Part shown: one piece after another, positions 8,376-16,078 of the stretch
Position numbering within the stretch: the first letter of the stretch is position 1
How the letters are laid out: each line of letters starts with the position of its first letter
From: Amycolatopsis sacchari
Lineage (GTDB): Bacteria > Actinomycetota > Actinomycetes > Mycobacteriales > Pseudonocardiaceae
Assembly: GCF_900114035.1 (NCBI RefSeq)
Contig: NZ_FORP01000001.1
Coordinates: 124,001 to 188,000 of the forward strand
Direction: 5' to 3'
DNA: 64,000 nt
Notes under the pieces: generated by a model
The model's input: only the letters and a program-made list of their open reading frames with translations
Databases searched by the model: none
What the model was told of the DNA's origin: nothing
Position numbers and translations under genes: made by a program

Positions 8376-9308
8376 CTACCGAACCGCGTCCAGGGCGGCC
8401 ACCAGGCGCTTCACCGAACCGCCCAGGTTCCAGCGGTTCGTGAGTTCCTCCAGGCGCTCCGGGTCCCGCACCGCGGGTGGCACGGCGTCGGAGCCCGAGA
8501 GGGTCACCGGGGAGTTCACCGCCACCTCCACGACCGTCGGCGCGACCGTCAGGTAGTCCTCCGCCGCGGTGAGTTTCAGGCGCATCTTCAGCGGCAGGTC
8601 CTTGTTCCCGGACTTCGCCGCGGCCAGCAGCTCCTGCACCGAACCGAACTGCGTGATCAGCTTCGCCGCCGTCTTCTCGCCGATGCCCGCCACGCCGGGC
8701 AGGCCGTCCGACGGGTCGCCGCGCAGGGCGGCCATCGCCGCGTACGCCGGGCCCGCGCCGTCCACCGGCACGCCGTAGCGCTCCGCCACCTCCGCCGGGC
8801 CCAGCACCTCCGCCTTCGCCCAGCCCTTCCCCACGTAGATCACCGACGCCGGCGTCGGCGTGGTGCGGACCAGCTGGAACAGGTCCCGGTCCCCGGTGAT
8901 CACCTCGACCGGGTCGCTCTTCTCCCGCGCCGTGAGCGCGCCGATCACGTCGTCCGCTTCGTAGCCGGGCGCCTCGGCCGTCGCGAGCCCGACCGCCGCC
9001 AGCAGGTCCAGGATGATCGGCACCTGCGGCGTCAGCGTGTCCGGCACCTCCTCGGCGTTCGCGGCCTCGTCGGCGACCCGGTGCGCCTTGTAGCTCGGCA
9101 GCAGGTCCACCCGGAACTGCGGCCGCCAGTCCGCATCGAGGCACGCCACCAGCCGCGAGGGCCGCCGGTCGGTGAGGATCCGCGCGAGCGTGTCGGCGAA
9201 CCCGCGCACCGCGTTCACCGGCGTCCCGTCGGGCGCCGTCATCGACTCCGGCAGCGCGTAGAACGACCGGAAGTACAGGCTCGCGGAATCCAGCAGGGCT
9301 AGCGTCAC
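8376..9308 (-). CDS. 5'-3' exonuclease (FEN/PIN-like nuclease)
   Basis: A 310-residue stand-alone relative of the DNA polymerase I 5'-3' exonuclease domain. Acidic metal-binding residues are visible in LLDSASLYFRSFYALP, LVACLDADWRP, GYEADDVIGAL and VITGDRDLFQL. They are followed by the helix-hairpin-helix stretch DGLPGVAGIGEKTAAKLI. It would trim 5' flaps or primers in replication and repair. GTG 9308 was chosen because the conserved VTLALLDSASLYF begins there. The 270 bases on its 3' side (8106-8375) hold nothing recognisable. Confidence 0.9.
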   Translation of the reverse strand: MTLALLDSASLYFRSFYALPESMTAPDGTPVNAVRGFADTLARILTDRRPSRLVACLDADWRPQFRVDLLPSYKAHRVADEAANAEEVPDTLTPQVPIILDLLAAVGLATAEAPGYEADDVIGALTAREKSDPVEVITGDRDLFQLVRTTPTPASVIYVGKGWAKAEVLGPAEVAERYGVPVDGAGPAYAAMAALRGDPSDGLPGVAGIGEKTAAKLITQFGSVQELLAAAKSGNKDLPLKMRLKLTAAEDYLTVAPTVVEVAVNSPVTLSGSDAVPPAVRDPERLEELTNRWNLGGSVKRLVAALDAVR

Positions 9309-9337
9309 GCCTTCAGCCTGCCAGACGGGCTTGTGCA

Positions 9338-9349
9338 ATGTGACATACT
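9338..9349 (+). promoter_or_regulatory. Possible operator/-10 region of the hydroxyproline operon
   Basis: The bases ATGTGACAT at 9338-9346 form a small dyad (ATGT/ACAT) that merges into CATACT, a plausible -10 hexamer, only 8 bases before the first start codon of the operon. GntR/FCD regulators bind short dyads of this kind, and one is encoded at the operon's end. No convincing -35 was found, so the call is tentative. Confidence 0.3.
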
Positions 9350-9356
9350 ACTGAGC

Positions 9357-10487
9357 ATGGATGTCGTCGTGGTGGGTGCGGGCATGGTCGGGGCGGCCTG
9401 TGCGCACTTCTGCGCGCGGGCGGGGCTGCGGGTCACGGTCGTCGACCGGGGCACCGTCGCGGGGGGCACGACCAGCGGCGGTGAGGGCAACGTCCTGGTC
9501 TCCGACAAGGAACCCGGGCCCGAGCTCGACCTCGCGCTGCTGTCGGTCCGGCTGTGGCGGGAGCTCGGCGAGCGCTTCGGCGCCGAAGCGCTCGAACTGC
9601 AGCCGAAGGGCGGCGTCGTGGTGGCCCAGTCGCCCGAAGCCGCCGCCGGGCTGGCGAAGCTCGCCGCCGCCCAGCGCGACAGCGGGGTCGACGCCCGGGA
9701 CGTGACGCCCGCGGAGTTGTTCGAGCTGGAGCCGAACCTGACGCGGGAGGTGACGAGCGGCGTCTTCTACCCGCAGGACATGCAGGTGCAGCCGATGCTC
9801 GCCGCCGCGCGGCTGTTGCGGGACGCCACCGTGCTCACCGGCACCGAAGTCCTCGGCTTCCGCCGCGACAGTGGCGGCGCGCTGACCGGGGTCGAGACCA
9901 GCGCCGGTTTCCTGCCCGCGCAGTGGGTGATCAACGCCGCCGGCACGTGGGGCGGCGAGGTCGCGACGCTGGCGGGCGCGCCCGTGCCGGTGTTGCCGCG
10001 CCGGGGGTTCGTGCTGGTGACCGAACCGCTGCCGGTGGTGGTGCGGCACAAGGTCTACACCGCCGACTACGTGGCGAACGTCGCGAGCGGGGACGAGGGC
10101 CTGGAGACCTCCGTCGTCGTCGAGGGCACGCAGGCGGGCACGGTGCTGATCGGGGCGAGCCGCGAGCGCGTGGGCTTCGACCGAACGTTTTCGCTGCCCG
10201 TCGTGCGGAAGCTCGCCGCGCAGGCGATCGGCGTGTTCCCGTTCCTCGCCGACGTGGGCCTCTTGCGCAGCTACCTCGGGTTCCGCCCGTACTGCCCCGA
10301 CCACCTGCCGGTGATCGGCCCCGATCCGCGGGTGCCCGGGCTGGTGCACGCGTGCGGGCACGAGGGCGCGGGGATCGGCCTGTCCGCCGCGACGGGACGG
10401 CTGATCGCACAGGTCGTCTCCGGGGAGAAGCCGGAGCTGGACCTGCACCCGTTCCGGCCGGAGCGATTCGAGGAGGAGGCGGCGTGA
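9357..10487 (+). CDS. D-hydroxyproline dehydrogenase, FAD-dependent (D-amino-acid dehydrogenase-like) subunit
   Basis: A 376-residue FAD enzyme of the DAO family. The N-terminus VVVGAGMVGAACAHFCARAG is the dinucleotide-binding fold, and the C-terminal YCPDHLPVIGPDPRV...HEGAGIGLSAATG is typical of D-amino-acid dehydrogenases. With the 2Fe-2S and NAD(P)/FAD subunits that follow, it would oxidise cis-4-hydroxy-D-proline to 1-pyrroline-4-hydroxy-2-carboxylate. It is the first gene of a seven-gene operon, and its stop overlaps the next start (GTGA). ATG 9357 was chosen because the fold begins there. The specific substrate is inferred from the operon. Confidence 0.85.
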   Translation: MDVVVVGAGMVGAACAHFCARAGLRVTVVDRGTVAGGTTSGGEGNVLVSDKEPGPELDLALLSVRLWRELGERFGAEALELQPKGGVVVAQSPEAAAGLAKLAAAQRDSGVDARDVTPAELFELEPNLTREVTSGVFYPQDMQVQPMLAAARLLRDATVLTGTEVLGFRRDSGGALTGVETSAGFLPAQWVINAAGTWGGEVATLAGAPVPVLPRRGFVLVTEPLPVVVRHKVYTADYVANVASGDEGLETSVVVEGTQAGTVLIGASRERVGFDRTFSLPVVRKLAAQAIGVFPFLADVGLLRSYLGFRPYCPDHLPVIGPDPRVPGLVHACGHEGAGIGLSAATGRLIAQVVSGEKPELDLHPFRPERFEEEAA

Positions 10488-10750
10488 GGTTTTCCTTCCA
10501 GGGCGAGGAAATCGAGGCCGAGGACGGCCAGAGCGTCGGCGCGGCGCTGATCGCGGCGGGCCGCCGGTCCTGGCGCACGACGCGGCGCGGCGGCGAGCCG
10601 CGCGGGATCTTCTGCGGCATCGGCGTCTGCTTCGACTGCCTCGTCGTGGTCAACGGACGCCCCAACCAGCGGGCCTGCCTCACCGAACCCCGCGAAGGTG
10701 ACCGGATCGAGCCGCAGGAAGGAGCCGGACGTGTCGACCTCGCCTGCTGA
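10484..10750 (+). CDS. D-hydroxyproline dehydrogenase, 2Fe-2S ferredoxin-like subunit
   Basis: An 88-residue protein with the cysteine pattern C-x4-C-x2-C (FCGIGVCFDC) and a fourth cysteine in NQRACLTE, matching the small 2Fe-2S subunit of heterotrimeric proline/hydroxyproline dehydrogenases. It should pass electrons between the two flavin subunits encoded on either side. The GTG at 10484 overlaps the preceding stop by 4 bases, and its own 3' end overlaps the next gene by 20 bases. It was recognised by its motif and position in the operon. Confidence 0.88.
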   Translation: MRFSFQGEEIEAEDGQSVGAALIAAGRRSWRTTRRGGEPRGIFCGIGVCFDCLVVVNGRPNQRACLTEPREGDRIEPQEGAGRVDLAC

Positions 10751-12095
10751 CATCGCCGTCCTCGGCGCGGGCCCCGCCGGGCTCGCCGCCGCCGTCGCCG
10801 CGTCCCAGGCCGGTGCGCGGGTCGTGCTGCTCGACGCCGGGCAGCGGGTGGGCGGCCAGTACTGGCGCCACCGCGACGGCGACACCGGCGCCGGGCACCA
10901 CCACTGGCGGGAGCTGCAACGGCTCCGCGCCGCCGCGCCGGAGTTCCTGGGCGGGCGGCAGGTCTGGCACGTCGAACCCGGCTTCACCTTGCACACCAAC
11001 GAAGGCGAGGTTCACGCCCGCACGCTCATCGTCGCGACCGGCGCGTACGACCGGCAGCTGCCGTTCCCCGGCTGGACGTTGCCGGGCGTGTTCACGGCCG
11101 GTGGCGCGCAGGCGCTGCTCAAGGGGCAGGGCGTGACCGCCGGGCGTCGCGTCGTCGTCGCCGGGACCGGGCCGTTCCTGCTGCCCGTGGCCGCGGGGCT
11201 CGCCGAAGCCGGGGCACACGTCGTCGCGGTGTGCGAGGCCGGTTCGCCCGCGGGCTTCGCGCGGCGCCCGCCGCTGGGGAAGCTGGCGGAAGGCGCCGGA
11301 TACGTCCGCACGTTGCTGAAACACCGCATCCCGTACCGCATCCGCACGACCGTCGTCGCCGCGCACGGCACCGGCAGCGTGCAGGGAGCGACGATCGCCT
11401 CCCTCGACGCGGACTGGAACATCGTCGGCACCCGTGAGGTCGAGTGCGACGCGATCGCCGTCGGGTACGGGTTCACCCCGCAGCTGGAAATCCCACTGCA
11501 GCTGGGTTGCGAAACCCGGCTCGACGTCGACGGCAGCCTCGTCGCGAACGCCGACGACCAGCAGCGCGCGAGCGTGCCCGGGGTGTACCTGGCGGGGGAG
11601 GTGTGCGGGGTCGGCGGCGCGCCACTGTCCCTTGTGGAGGGTGAACTGGCCGGGCTGCACGCGGCGTTCGCCACGGTCGGCGCTGTCCCGGACGACGCGA
11701 GGGTGGCCCGGCTGTTGCGGAAACGCCGTCAGGCCAGGGCGTTCGCCCGCCTGCTGCACGAAACCCACCCCGTGCGGCCGGGCTGGCGCACCTGGCTGAG
11801 CGAGGACACCCAGCTGTGCCGGTGCGAGGAGGTGACCGTCGGCCGCGTACGAGAGTCCATTGTGGACCTCGGTGCGACGGACGCCCGTTCGGTGAAGCTC
11901 CTCGCCCGGCCCGGCATGGGGATGTGCCAGGGCCGCGTGTGCGGCTTCGCCACCTCGTGCCTCGTCGCCGCCGAGCGCGGCCGGGCGCACACGGCACAGG
12001 ACCTGCTCGCGATGGCCGCGAGGCCGATCGCCAATCCGGTCCCGCTCGGGACCCTGTCGGAAACCCACCCCACCCCAACCCTGGAGGGCTCATGA
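10731..12095 (+). CDS. D-hydroxyproline dehydrogenase, NAD(P)/FAD-binding subunit
   Basis: A 454-residue pyridine-nucleotide-disulfide-oxidoreductase-like subunit. It has an FAD fold at residues 7-30 (DIAVLGAGPAGLAAAVAAS), a second nucleotide-binding fold near residue 140 (GRRVVVAGTGPFLLPVA), and a C-terminal BFD-like iron-sulfur segment with cysteines in CRCEE and MCQGRVCGF. This is the layout of the large subunit of heterotrimeric D-hydroxyproline or glycine-type dehydrogenases. The GTG start is at 10731. The gene overlaps the deaminase gene by 4 bases (ATGA). Confidence 0.86.
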   Translation: MSTSPADIAVLGAGPAGLAAAVAASQAGARVVLLDAGQRVGGQYWRHRDGDTGAGHHHWRELQRLRAAAPEFLGGRQVWHVEPGFTLHTNEGEVHARTLIVATGAYDRQLPFPGWTLPGVFTAGGAQALLKGQGVTAGRRVVVAGTGPFLLPVAAGLAEAGAHVVAVCEAGSPAGFARRPPLGKLAEGAGYVRTLLKHRIPYRIRTTVVAAHGTGSVQGATIASLDADWNIVGTREVECDAIAVGYGFTPQLEIPLQLGCETRLDVDGSLVANADDQQRASVPGVYLAGEVCGVGGAPLSLVEGELAGLHAAFATVGAVPDDARVARLLRKRRQARAFARLLHETHPVRPGWRTWLSEDTQLCRCEEVTVGRVRESIVDLGATDARSVKLLARPGMGMCQGRVCGFATSCLVAAERGRAHTAQDLLAMAARPIANPVPLGTLSETHPTPTLEGS

Positions 12096-12976
12096 CCGCG
12101 TGGCACGGCGTTCTCGTGGCAACCGCACTGCCGCTGACCGAAAACCTGGAGGTCGACTACGACCGTTTCGCCGAGCACGTGGCGTGGCTCGCCGCCGAGG
12201 GCTGCGACGGCGTGACGCCGAACGGCTCGCTGGGGGAGTACCAGACGCTCACGCCGGAGGAACGCGCCCGCGTCGTCACGACGGCGGTGGCGGCCGCGCC
12301 TGAAGGCTTCACGGTGATGCCCGGCGTCGCCGCGTACGGCGCCGCCGAAGCACGCAGGTGGGCCGAGCAGGCGGGCGAGGCGGGCTGCCCGGCGGTGATG
12401 TTGTTGCCGCCCAACGCCTACCGCGCGGACGAACGGGCCGTCATCGCCCACTACCGCGAGGTCGCGAAGGCGGGCCTGCCGATCGTCGCCTACAACAACC
12501 CCATCGACACCAAGGTCGACCTCGTCCCCGAACTGCTCGCCGAGCTGCACGCGGAAGGCCTCATCGTCGGGGTCAAGGAGTTCTCGGGCGACGTCCGCCG
12601 CCCGTACCGGATCGCCGAGCTGGCGCCGGGCCTGGATGTCCTGTGCGGCGCCGACGACGTGTCGCTGGAGCTGGCGGTCGCGGGCGCGCCCGGCTGGGTT
12701 TCGGGCTACCCGAACGCCCTGCCGAAGGCGTGCGTGGAGCTGTGGCGCGCCGCGAGCGCGGGCGAGCTGGACCGGGCCGTGCCGCTCTACCGGCAGCTGC
12801 ACCCGTTGCTGCGCTGGGATTCCCGCACCGAGTTCGTGCAGGCGATCAAGCTGAGCATGGACATCGCGGGCCGCTACGGCGGGCCGTGCCGCCACCCGCG
12901 CGTGCCGCTCACGCCGGAGCACGAGAAGCTCGTGCGCGAGGCGACCGAGAAGGCGCTCGCGGAAGGGCTGCGCTGA
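12092..12976 (+). CDS. 1-pyrroline-4-hydroxy-2-carboxylate deaminase (DHDPS family)
   Basis: A 294-residue TIM-barrel enzyme of the dihydrodipicolinate synthase / N-acetylneuraminate lyase family. Recognisable parts are GVLVATALPLTENLEVD, the loop TPNGSLGEYQTLTPEER, the tyrosine segment PIVAYNNPIDTKVDL and the Schiff-base lysine region IVGVKEFSGD. In a hydroxyproline operon this family member deaminates and dehydrates the pyrroline product of the dehydrogenase to 2-oxoglutarate semialdehyde. It is coupled on both sides: a 4-base overlap upstream, and 2 bases to the epimerase downstream. A generic aldolase of the same fold is the alternative. Confidence 0.83.
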   Translation: MTAWHGVLVATALPLTENLEVDYDRFAEHVAWLAAEGCDGVTPNGSLGEYQTLTPEERARVVTTAVAAAPEGFTVMPGVAAYGAAEARRWAEQAGEAGCPAVMLLPPNAYRADERAVIAHYREVAKAGLPIVAYNNPIDTKVDLVPELLAELHAEGLIVGVKEFSGDVRRPYRIAELAPGLDVLCGADDVSLELAVAGAPGWVSGYPNALPKACVELWRAASAGELDRAVPLYRQLHPLLRWDSRTEFVQAIKLSMDIAGRYGGPCRHPRVPLTPEHEKLVREATEKALAEGLR

Positions 12977-12978
12977 CC

Positions 12979-13980
12979 ATGCGGACCCAGCGCGTCTTCC
13001 ACGCGGTCGATTCGCACACCGAGGGCATGCCGACGCGCGTCATCACGGGCGGCGTCGGCGTGGTGCCGGGCGCGACCATGTTCGACCGGCGGCGGTACTT
13101 CATCGAAAACCTCGACCACCTGCGGCAGCTGCTGATGTACGAACCGCGCGGGCACTCGGCCATGAGCGGCGCGATCCTGCAGCCGCCCACGCGGGACGAC
13201 GCCGACTGGGGTGTGCTGTTCATCGAGGTCTCCGGCTGCCTGCCGATGTGCGGGCACGGCACGATCGGCGTGGCGACCGTGCTGGTCGAGACCGGCATGG
13301 TCGAGGTGACCGAGCCCGTCACGACCGTGCGGCTGGACACCCCGGCCGGGCTCGTCGTCGCGGAGGTCGCGGTCGAGGGCGGGGCCGCCCGGTCGGTGAC
13401 CATCCGGAACGTGCCGTCGTTCTCCGTCGGGCTGGACCGGAAGGTCGAGGTGCCCGGGCTCGGGCAGGTGCGCTACGACCTCGCGTTCGGCGGGAACTTC
13501 TACGCGATCGTCGAACTGGCGGAACTCGGCCTGCCCTTCGACCGGGCGGAGAAGCAGCGGCTGCTCGACGCGGGGCTGGCGATCATGGCCGCGATCGACG
13601 AGCACGACCTGCCGGTGCACCCGGCGAACCCGGAGATCACCGGCTGCCACCACGTCTACCTCGCCGCCCCCGGTTCGGACGCGCGCCACTCGCGGCACGC
13701 CATGGCCATCCACCCCGGCTGGTTCGACCGGTCGCCGTGCGGCACGGGCACCAGCGCGCGAATGGCGCAGCTTCACGCACGCGGGGAACTGCCCCTGCAC
13801 ACCGACTTCCGCAACGAGTCGTTCATCGGCACGCAGTTCATCGGGCGGCTGGTGGAGGAGACCGAGGTCGCCGGCGTGCCCGCGGTCGTCCCGACCATCA
13901 CCGGGCGGGCGTGGCTGACCGGCACCGCGCAGTACTTCCTCGACCCCGACGACCCGTTCCCGGCGGGGTTCCAGCTGTGA
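12979..13980 (+). CDS. 4-hydroxyproline 2-epimerase (proline racemase family)
   Basis: A 333-residue proline-racemase-fold enzyme with both catalytic cysteines: the first in LPMCGHGTIG, the second in DRSPCGTGTSARMA. The two-cysteine form is that of racemases and epimerases; the related trans-3-hydroxyproline dehydratases have threonine at the second site. It would convert trans-4-hydroxy-L-proline to cis-4-hydroxy-D-proline, the first step of the pathway encoded here. The N-terminus HAVDSHTEGMPTRVITGG is typical. The gene overlaps the following one by 4 bases. Confidence 0.9.
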   Translation: MRTQRVFHAVDSHTEGMPTRVITGGVGVVPGATMFDRRRYFIENLDHLRQLLMYEPRGHSAMSGAILQPPTRDDADWGVLFIEVSGCLPMCGHGTIGVATVLVETGMVEVTEPVTTVRLDTPAGLVVAEVAVEGGAARSVTIRNVPSFSVGLDRKVEVPGLGQVRYDLAFGGNFYAIVELAELGLPFDRAEKQRLLDAGLAIMAAIDEHDLPVHPANPEITGCHHVYLAAPGSDARHSRHAMAIHPGWFDRSPCGTGTSARMAQLHARGELPLHTDFRNESFIGTQFIGRLVEETEVAGVPAVVPTITGRAWLTGTAQYFLDPDDPFPAGFQL

Positions 13981-14843
13981 TCGGGGAGGCCGCGGCGATC
14001 GGCGCGCTGCGGGAGGCCCTGCGCGCGGGGCTCGACCCGGACGCGGGGCCGCCGCGGTCGGTCGTGCCGGTGCGCCACGGGCAGCTGCTGCTCATGCCGG
14101 CCGAGTGGGGCCGGTACACGGGCGTGAAGGTGGCGAGCGTGGCGCCGCGCAACCCCGCCCGCGGCCTCGCCCGGATCCAGGGGCAGTACCTGCTGCTGGA
14201 CGGCGAAACCCTGGCGCCGCTGGCCGTGCTGGACGGGGTGGCGCTCACGAACGTCCGGACGGCGGCCGTGTCGGCGGTGGCCGTCGACGCGCTCGCCGCG
14301 CCCGGCCCGGCGCGGCTGCTCGTGTTCGGCACCGGTCCGCAGGCGCGTAGCCACGTGGCGGCGCTGCGGGTGGTGCGGCCCGTGGTGGACGTCGTGATCG
14401 TGGGCCGGGACCCGGGGCGTGCCGGGCGTTTCGCGGCGGAGGTCGGCGGGCGGGTCGGCACGGCGGACGACGTGCGGGACGCGGATCTCGTCGCGTGTTG
14501 CACGACCGCGCGTGAGCCGCTGTTCGACGGGGCACTGCTCCGGCCGCACGCGACGGTGGTCGCGGTCGGTTCGCACGAGCCGGACGTCCGCGAGGTGGAC
14601 GACGAGACCGTGCGCCGCTCGACGGTCGTCGTGGAGTCGGTGGCGACGGCGCTGCGGGAGGCCGGGGACGTCGTGCAGGCGGTGGCGGCAGGGGCCTGCG
14701 ATCCGGCGGAACTGGTCGGCCTGGCGGCGGTCGTGCGGGGCGAGGCTGCGGTGTCTCCCGAGGCGCCCCGTCTGTTCAAGAGCGTCGGCATGGCGTGGGA
14801 GGATCTGGTGGTCGCCGCGGCCGAGTACGAGGAGGGGGAATGA
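13977..14843 (+). CDS. Ornithine cyclodeaminase / mu-crystallin family protein
   Basis: A 288-residue NAD(P)-binding protein of the ornithine cyclodeaminase/mu-crystallin family: TGVKVASVAPRNPARGL near the N-terminus, LTNVRTAAVSAVA, and a Rossmann loop LLVFGTGPQARSHVAAL. In hydroxyproline gene clusters such proteins often act as 1-pyrroline-2-carboxylate reductases rather than true cyclodeaminases, and that role is favoured here by inference. The GTG at 13977 overlaps the epimerase stop. The next gene, the regulator, overlaps its stop. Confidence 0.83.
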   Translation: MIGEAAAIGALREALRAGLDPDAGPPRSVVPVRHGQLLLMPAEWGRYTGVKVASVAPRNPARGLARIQGQYLLLDGETLAPLAVLDGVALTNVRTAAVSAVAVDALAAPGPARLLVFGTGPQARSHVAALRVVRPVVDVVIVGRDPGRAGRFAAEVGGRVGTADDVRDADLVACCTTAREPLFDGALLRPHATVVAVGSHEPDVREVDDETVRRSTVVVESVATALREAGDVVQAVAAGACDPAELVGLAAVVRGEAAVSPEAPRLFKSVGMAWEDLVVAAAEYEEGE

Positions 14844-15508
14844 CGGCTGACCACGAGCCCGTGCTGCCCTCGTTCGGCGCCCGCGGCAACCTGCGGGACG
14901 AGATCATCCAGACCCTGCGGGCGGCCGTCATCTCCGGTGAGCTGCGGCCCGGTGTCGTGTACTCCGCGCCCAGCCTCGCGGCGCAGTTCGGGGTCTCGGC
15001 GACGCCCGTCCGCGAGGCGATGCTCGACCTGGCGAAGGAAGGGCTCATCGATACCGTGCGGAACAAGGGGTTCCGCGTCACCGAACTGTCCGAAAAGGAC
15101 CTCGACGACCTGAGTGAGCTGCGCGCGCTGATCGAGGTGCCGACCGTCCGGCGGATCACCGAGGCCGGGGTGGACCGCGCGGTGCTGGACGAGCTGCGCC
15201 CGGTCGCGGCGGCGATCGCGGACGCCGCAGCCGCGGGTGACCTGATCACGCACATCAAGGCGGACATGGAGTTCCACCTGCGGCTGCTCGCGCAGGGCGG
15301 GAACCCGCACCTGGTGGAGACGGTCCGTTCGCTGCGCGCCCGCTCGCGGATCTACGGCCTGCGCTCGCTGGCGGACCGCGGGGAGCTGGTGCCCTCCGCG
15401 GCCGAACACGCGCAGCTGCTGGACCTCATCGCCGCGGGCGACGCCGATGGGGCGGAGGCGCTGATGGACCGCCACATCCGGCACGTGCGGGGCATCTGGG
15501 CCCGTTGA
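14840..15508 (+). CDS. GntR family regulator, FCD subfamily
   Basis: A 222-residue regulator. The N-terminal winged helix has the GntR pattern (LRDEIIQTLRAAVISGELRPG, LAAQFGVSATPVREAMLDLAKEGL, separate segments), and the C-terminal all-helical FCD effector domain contains metal-binding-type residues in DMEFHLRLL and AEHAQLLDLI. It is the last gene of the hydroxyproline operon (ATGA overlap), so autoregulation of the operon is likely, probably with a pathway intermediate as effector. The dyad at 9338-9346 is a possible target. A role for the hydantoinase genes downstream cannot be excluded. Confidence 0.88.
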   Translation: MTADHEPVLPSFGARGNLRDEIIQTLRAAVISGELRPGVVYSAPSLAAQFGVSATPVREAMLDLAKEGLIDTVRNKGFRVTELSEKDLDDLSELRALIEVPTVRRITEAGVDRAVLDELRPVAAAIADAAAAGDLITHIKADMEFHLRLLAQGGNPHLVETVRSLRARSRIYGLRSLADRGELVPSAAEHAQLLDLIAAGDADGAEALMDRHIRHVRGIWAR

Positions 15509-15522
15509 GGCCGGGCCGCGCG

Positions 15523-15607
15523 GTGGCGCGGTGGGGTGGCGCTGGGGGCACCTCGGGTGGTGGCGGAGTGACGCCTCGGTGCGGTGGGTGGCGCGGTGGG
15601 GTGGCGC
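15523..15607 (+). repeat. Direct repeat pair, 20 bases
   Basis: The 20-base unit gtggcgcggtggggtggcgc is present without mismatch at 15523-15542 and 15588-15607, 65 bases apart. Shorter degenerate copies (cctcgggtggt) follow to 15742. All copies lie in the non-coding gap between the GntR gene and the hydantoinase operon. Confidence 0.65.
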
Positions 15608-15987
15608 CTTGGGGGGCGCCGGTGCGGCGGCCTGAGCGGTGGCGCTAGGAGCGGCGGGCGCCGGATGGCGCCTCGGGTGGTAGCCGCGGCGGGGAGGCGA
15701 GTGGCGCCTCGGCGCGGCGGCGCTGGGGGCGCCTCGGGTGGTGACGCGCGGCACTGATGCGGCGGCGCTGGTGGGGCGATGGCAGCCGGCGGGGCGGCGC
15801 GGGCGGCGGCGCTGGTGCTCACGCGGCGCCAGGAGTGGCGGGTGGCGGTGACCCCGCTGCTGGGGCGCCGCCACCCGCGGTACCCACCCCCTCCCGGCCG
15901 CACCCCACCCGAACCCCAAGACACGCCCGGCTTCCCGCCCCCACCCACCTCCCGGCTCCTCCCGCCCCCGCTCGTGCGCCGCGCATA

Positions 15988-16003
15988 GTGAGCGGGCGCT
16001 CAC
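15988..16003. promoter_or_regulatory. Palindromic operator candidate upstream of the hydantoinase pair
   Basis: GTGAGC-GGGC-GCTCAC is a perfect 6-base inverted repeat with a 4-base spacer, 76 bases upstream of the HyuA start codon. The TGAGCG/CGCTCA-like halves resemble TetR-family operators. No TetR gene is adjacent, so the protein that binds it is unknown. Confidence 0.5.
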
Positions 16004-16078
16004 GGGTGCGGTGAGCACACCGCCGCCGCCGTGCGGACTTCTAGCTTTCCAGGCACGTCTGCTGGATTGGAGTTCGTC

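Larger units (their letters stand above)
15509..16078. other. 570-base non-coding, strongly G-rich repetitive stretch
   Basis: No credible gene is seen on either strand. From 15520 to about 15860 the plus strand is very G-rich; from about 15865 to 15980 it is C-rich. A 20-base segment, gtggcgcggtggggtggcgc, occurs twice (15523-15542 and 15588-15607). The 11-mer cctcgggtggt occurs three times (15551, 15671 and 15732). The right end holds the dyad at 15988-16003. The asymmetry suggests G-quadruplex or slipped-strand potential rather than coding. Confidence 0.6.

Noticed and set aside
15757-16014. Small open frames in the G-rich gap.
   Set aside because: The translations are repeats of Ala/Gly/Arg or Pro/Arg without start context or family pattern; the region is repetitive and skewed.
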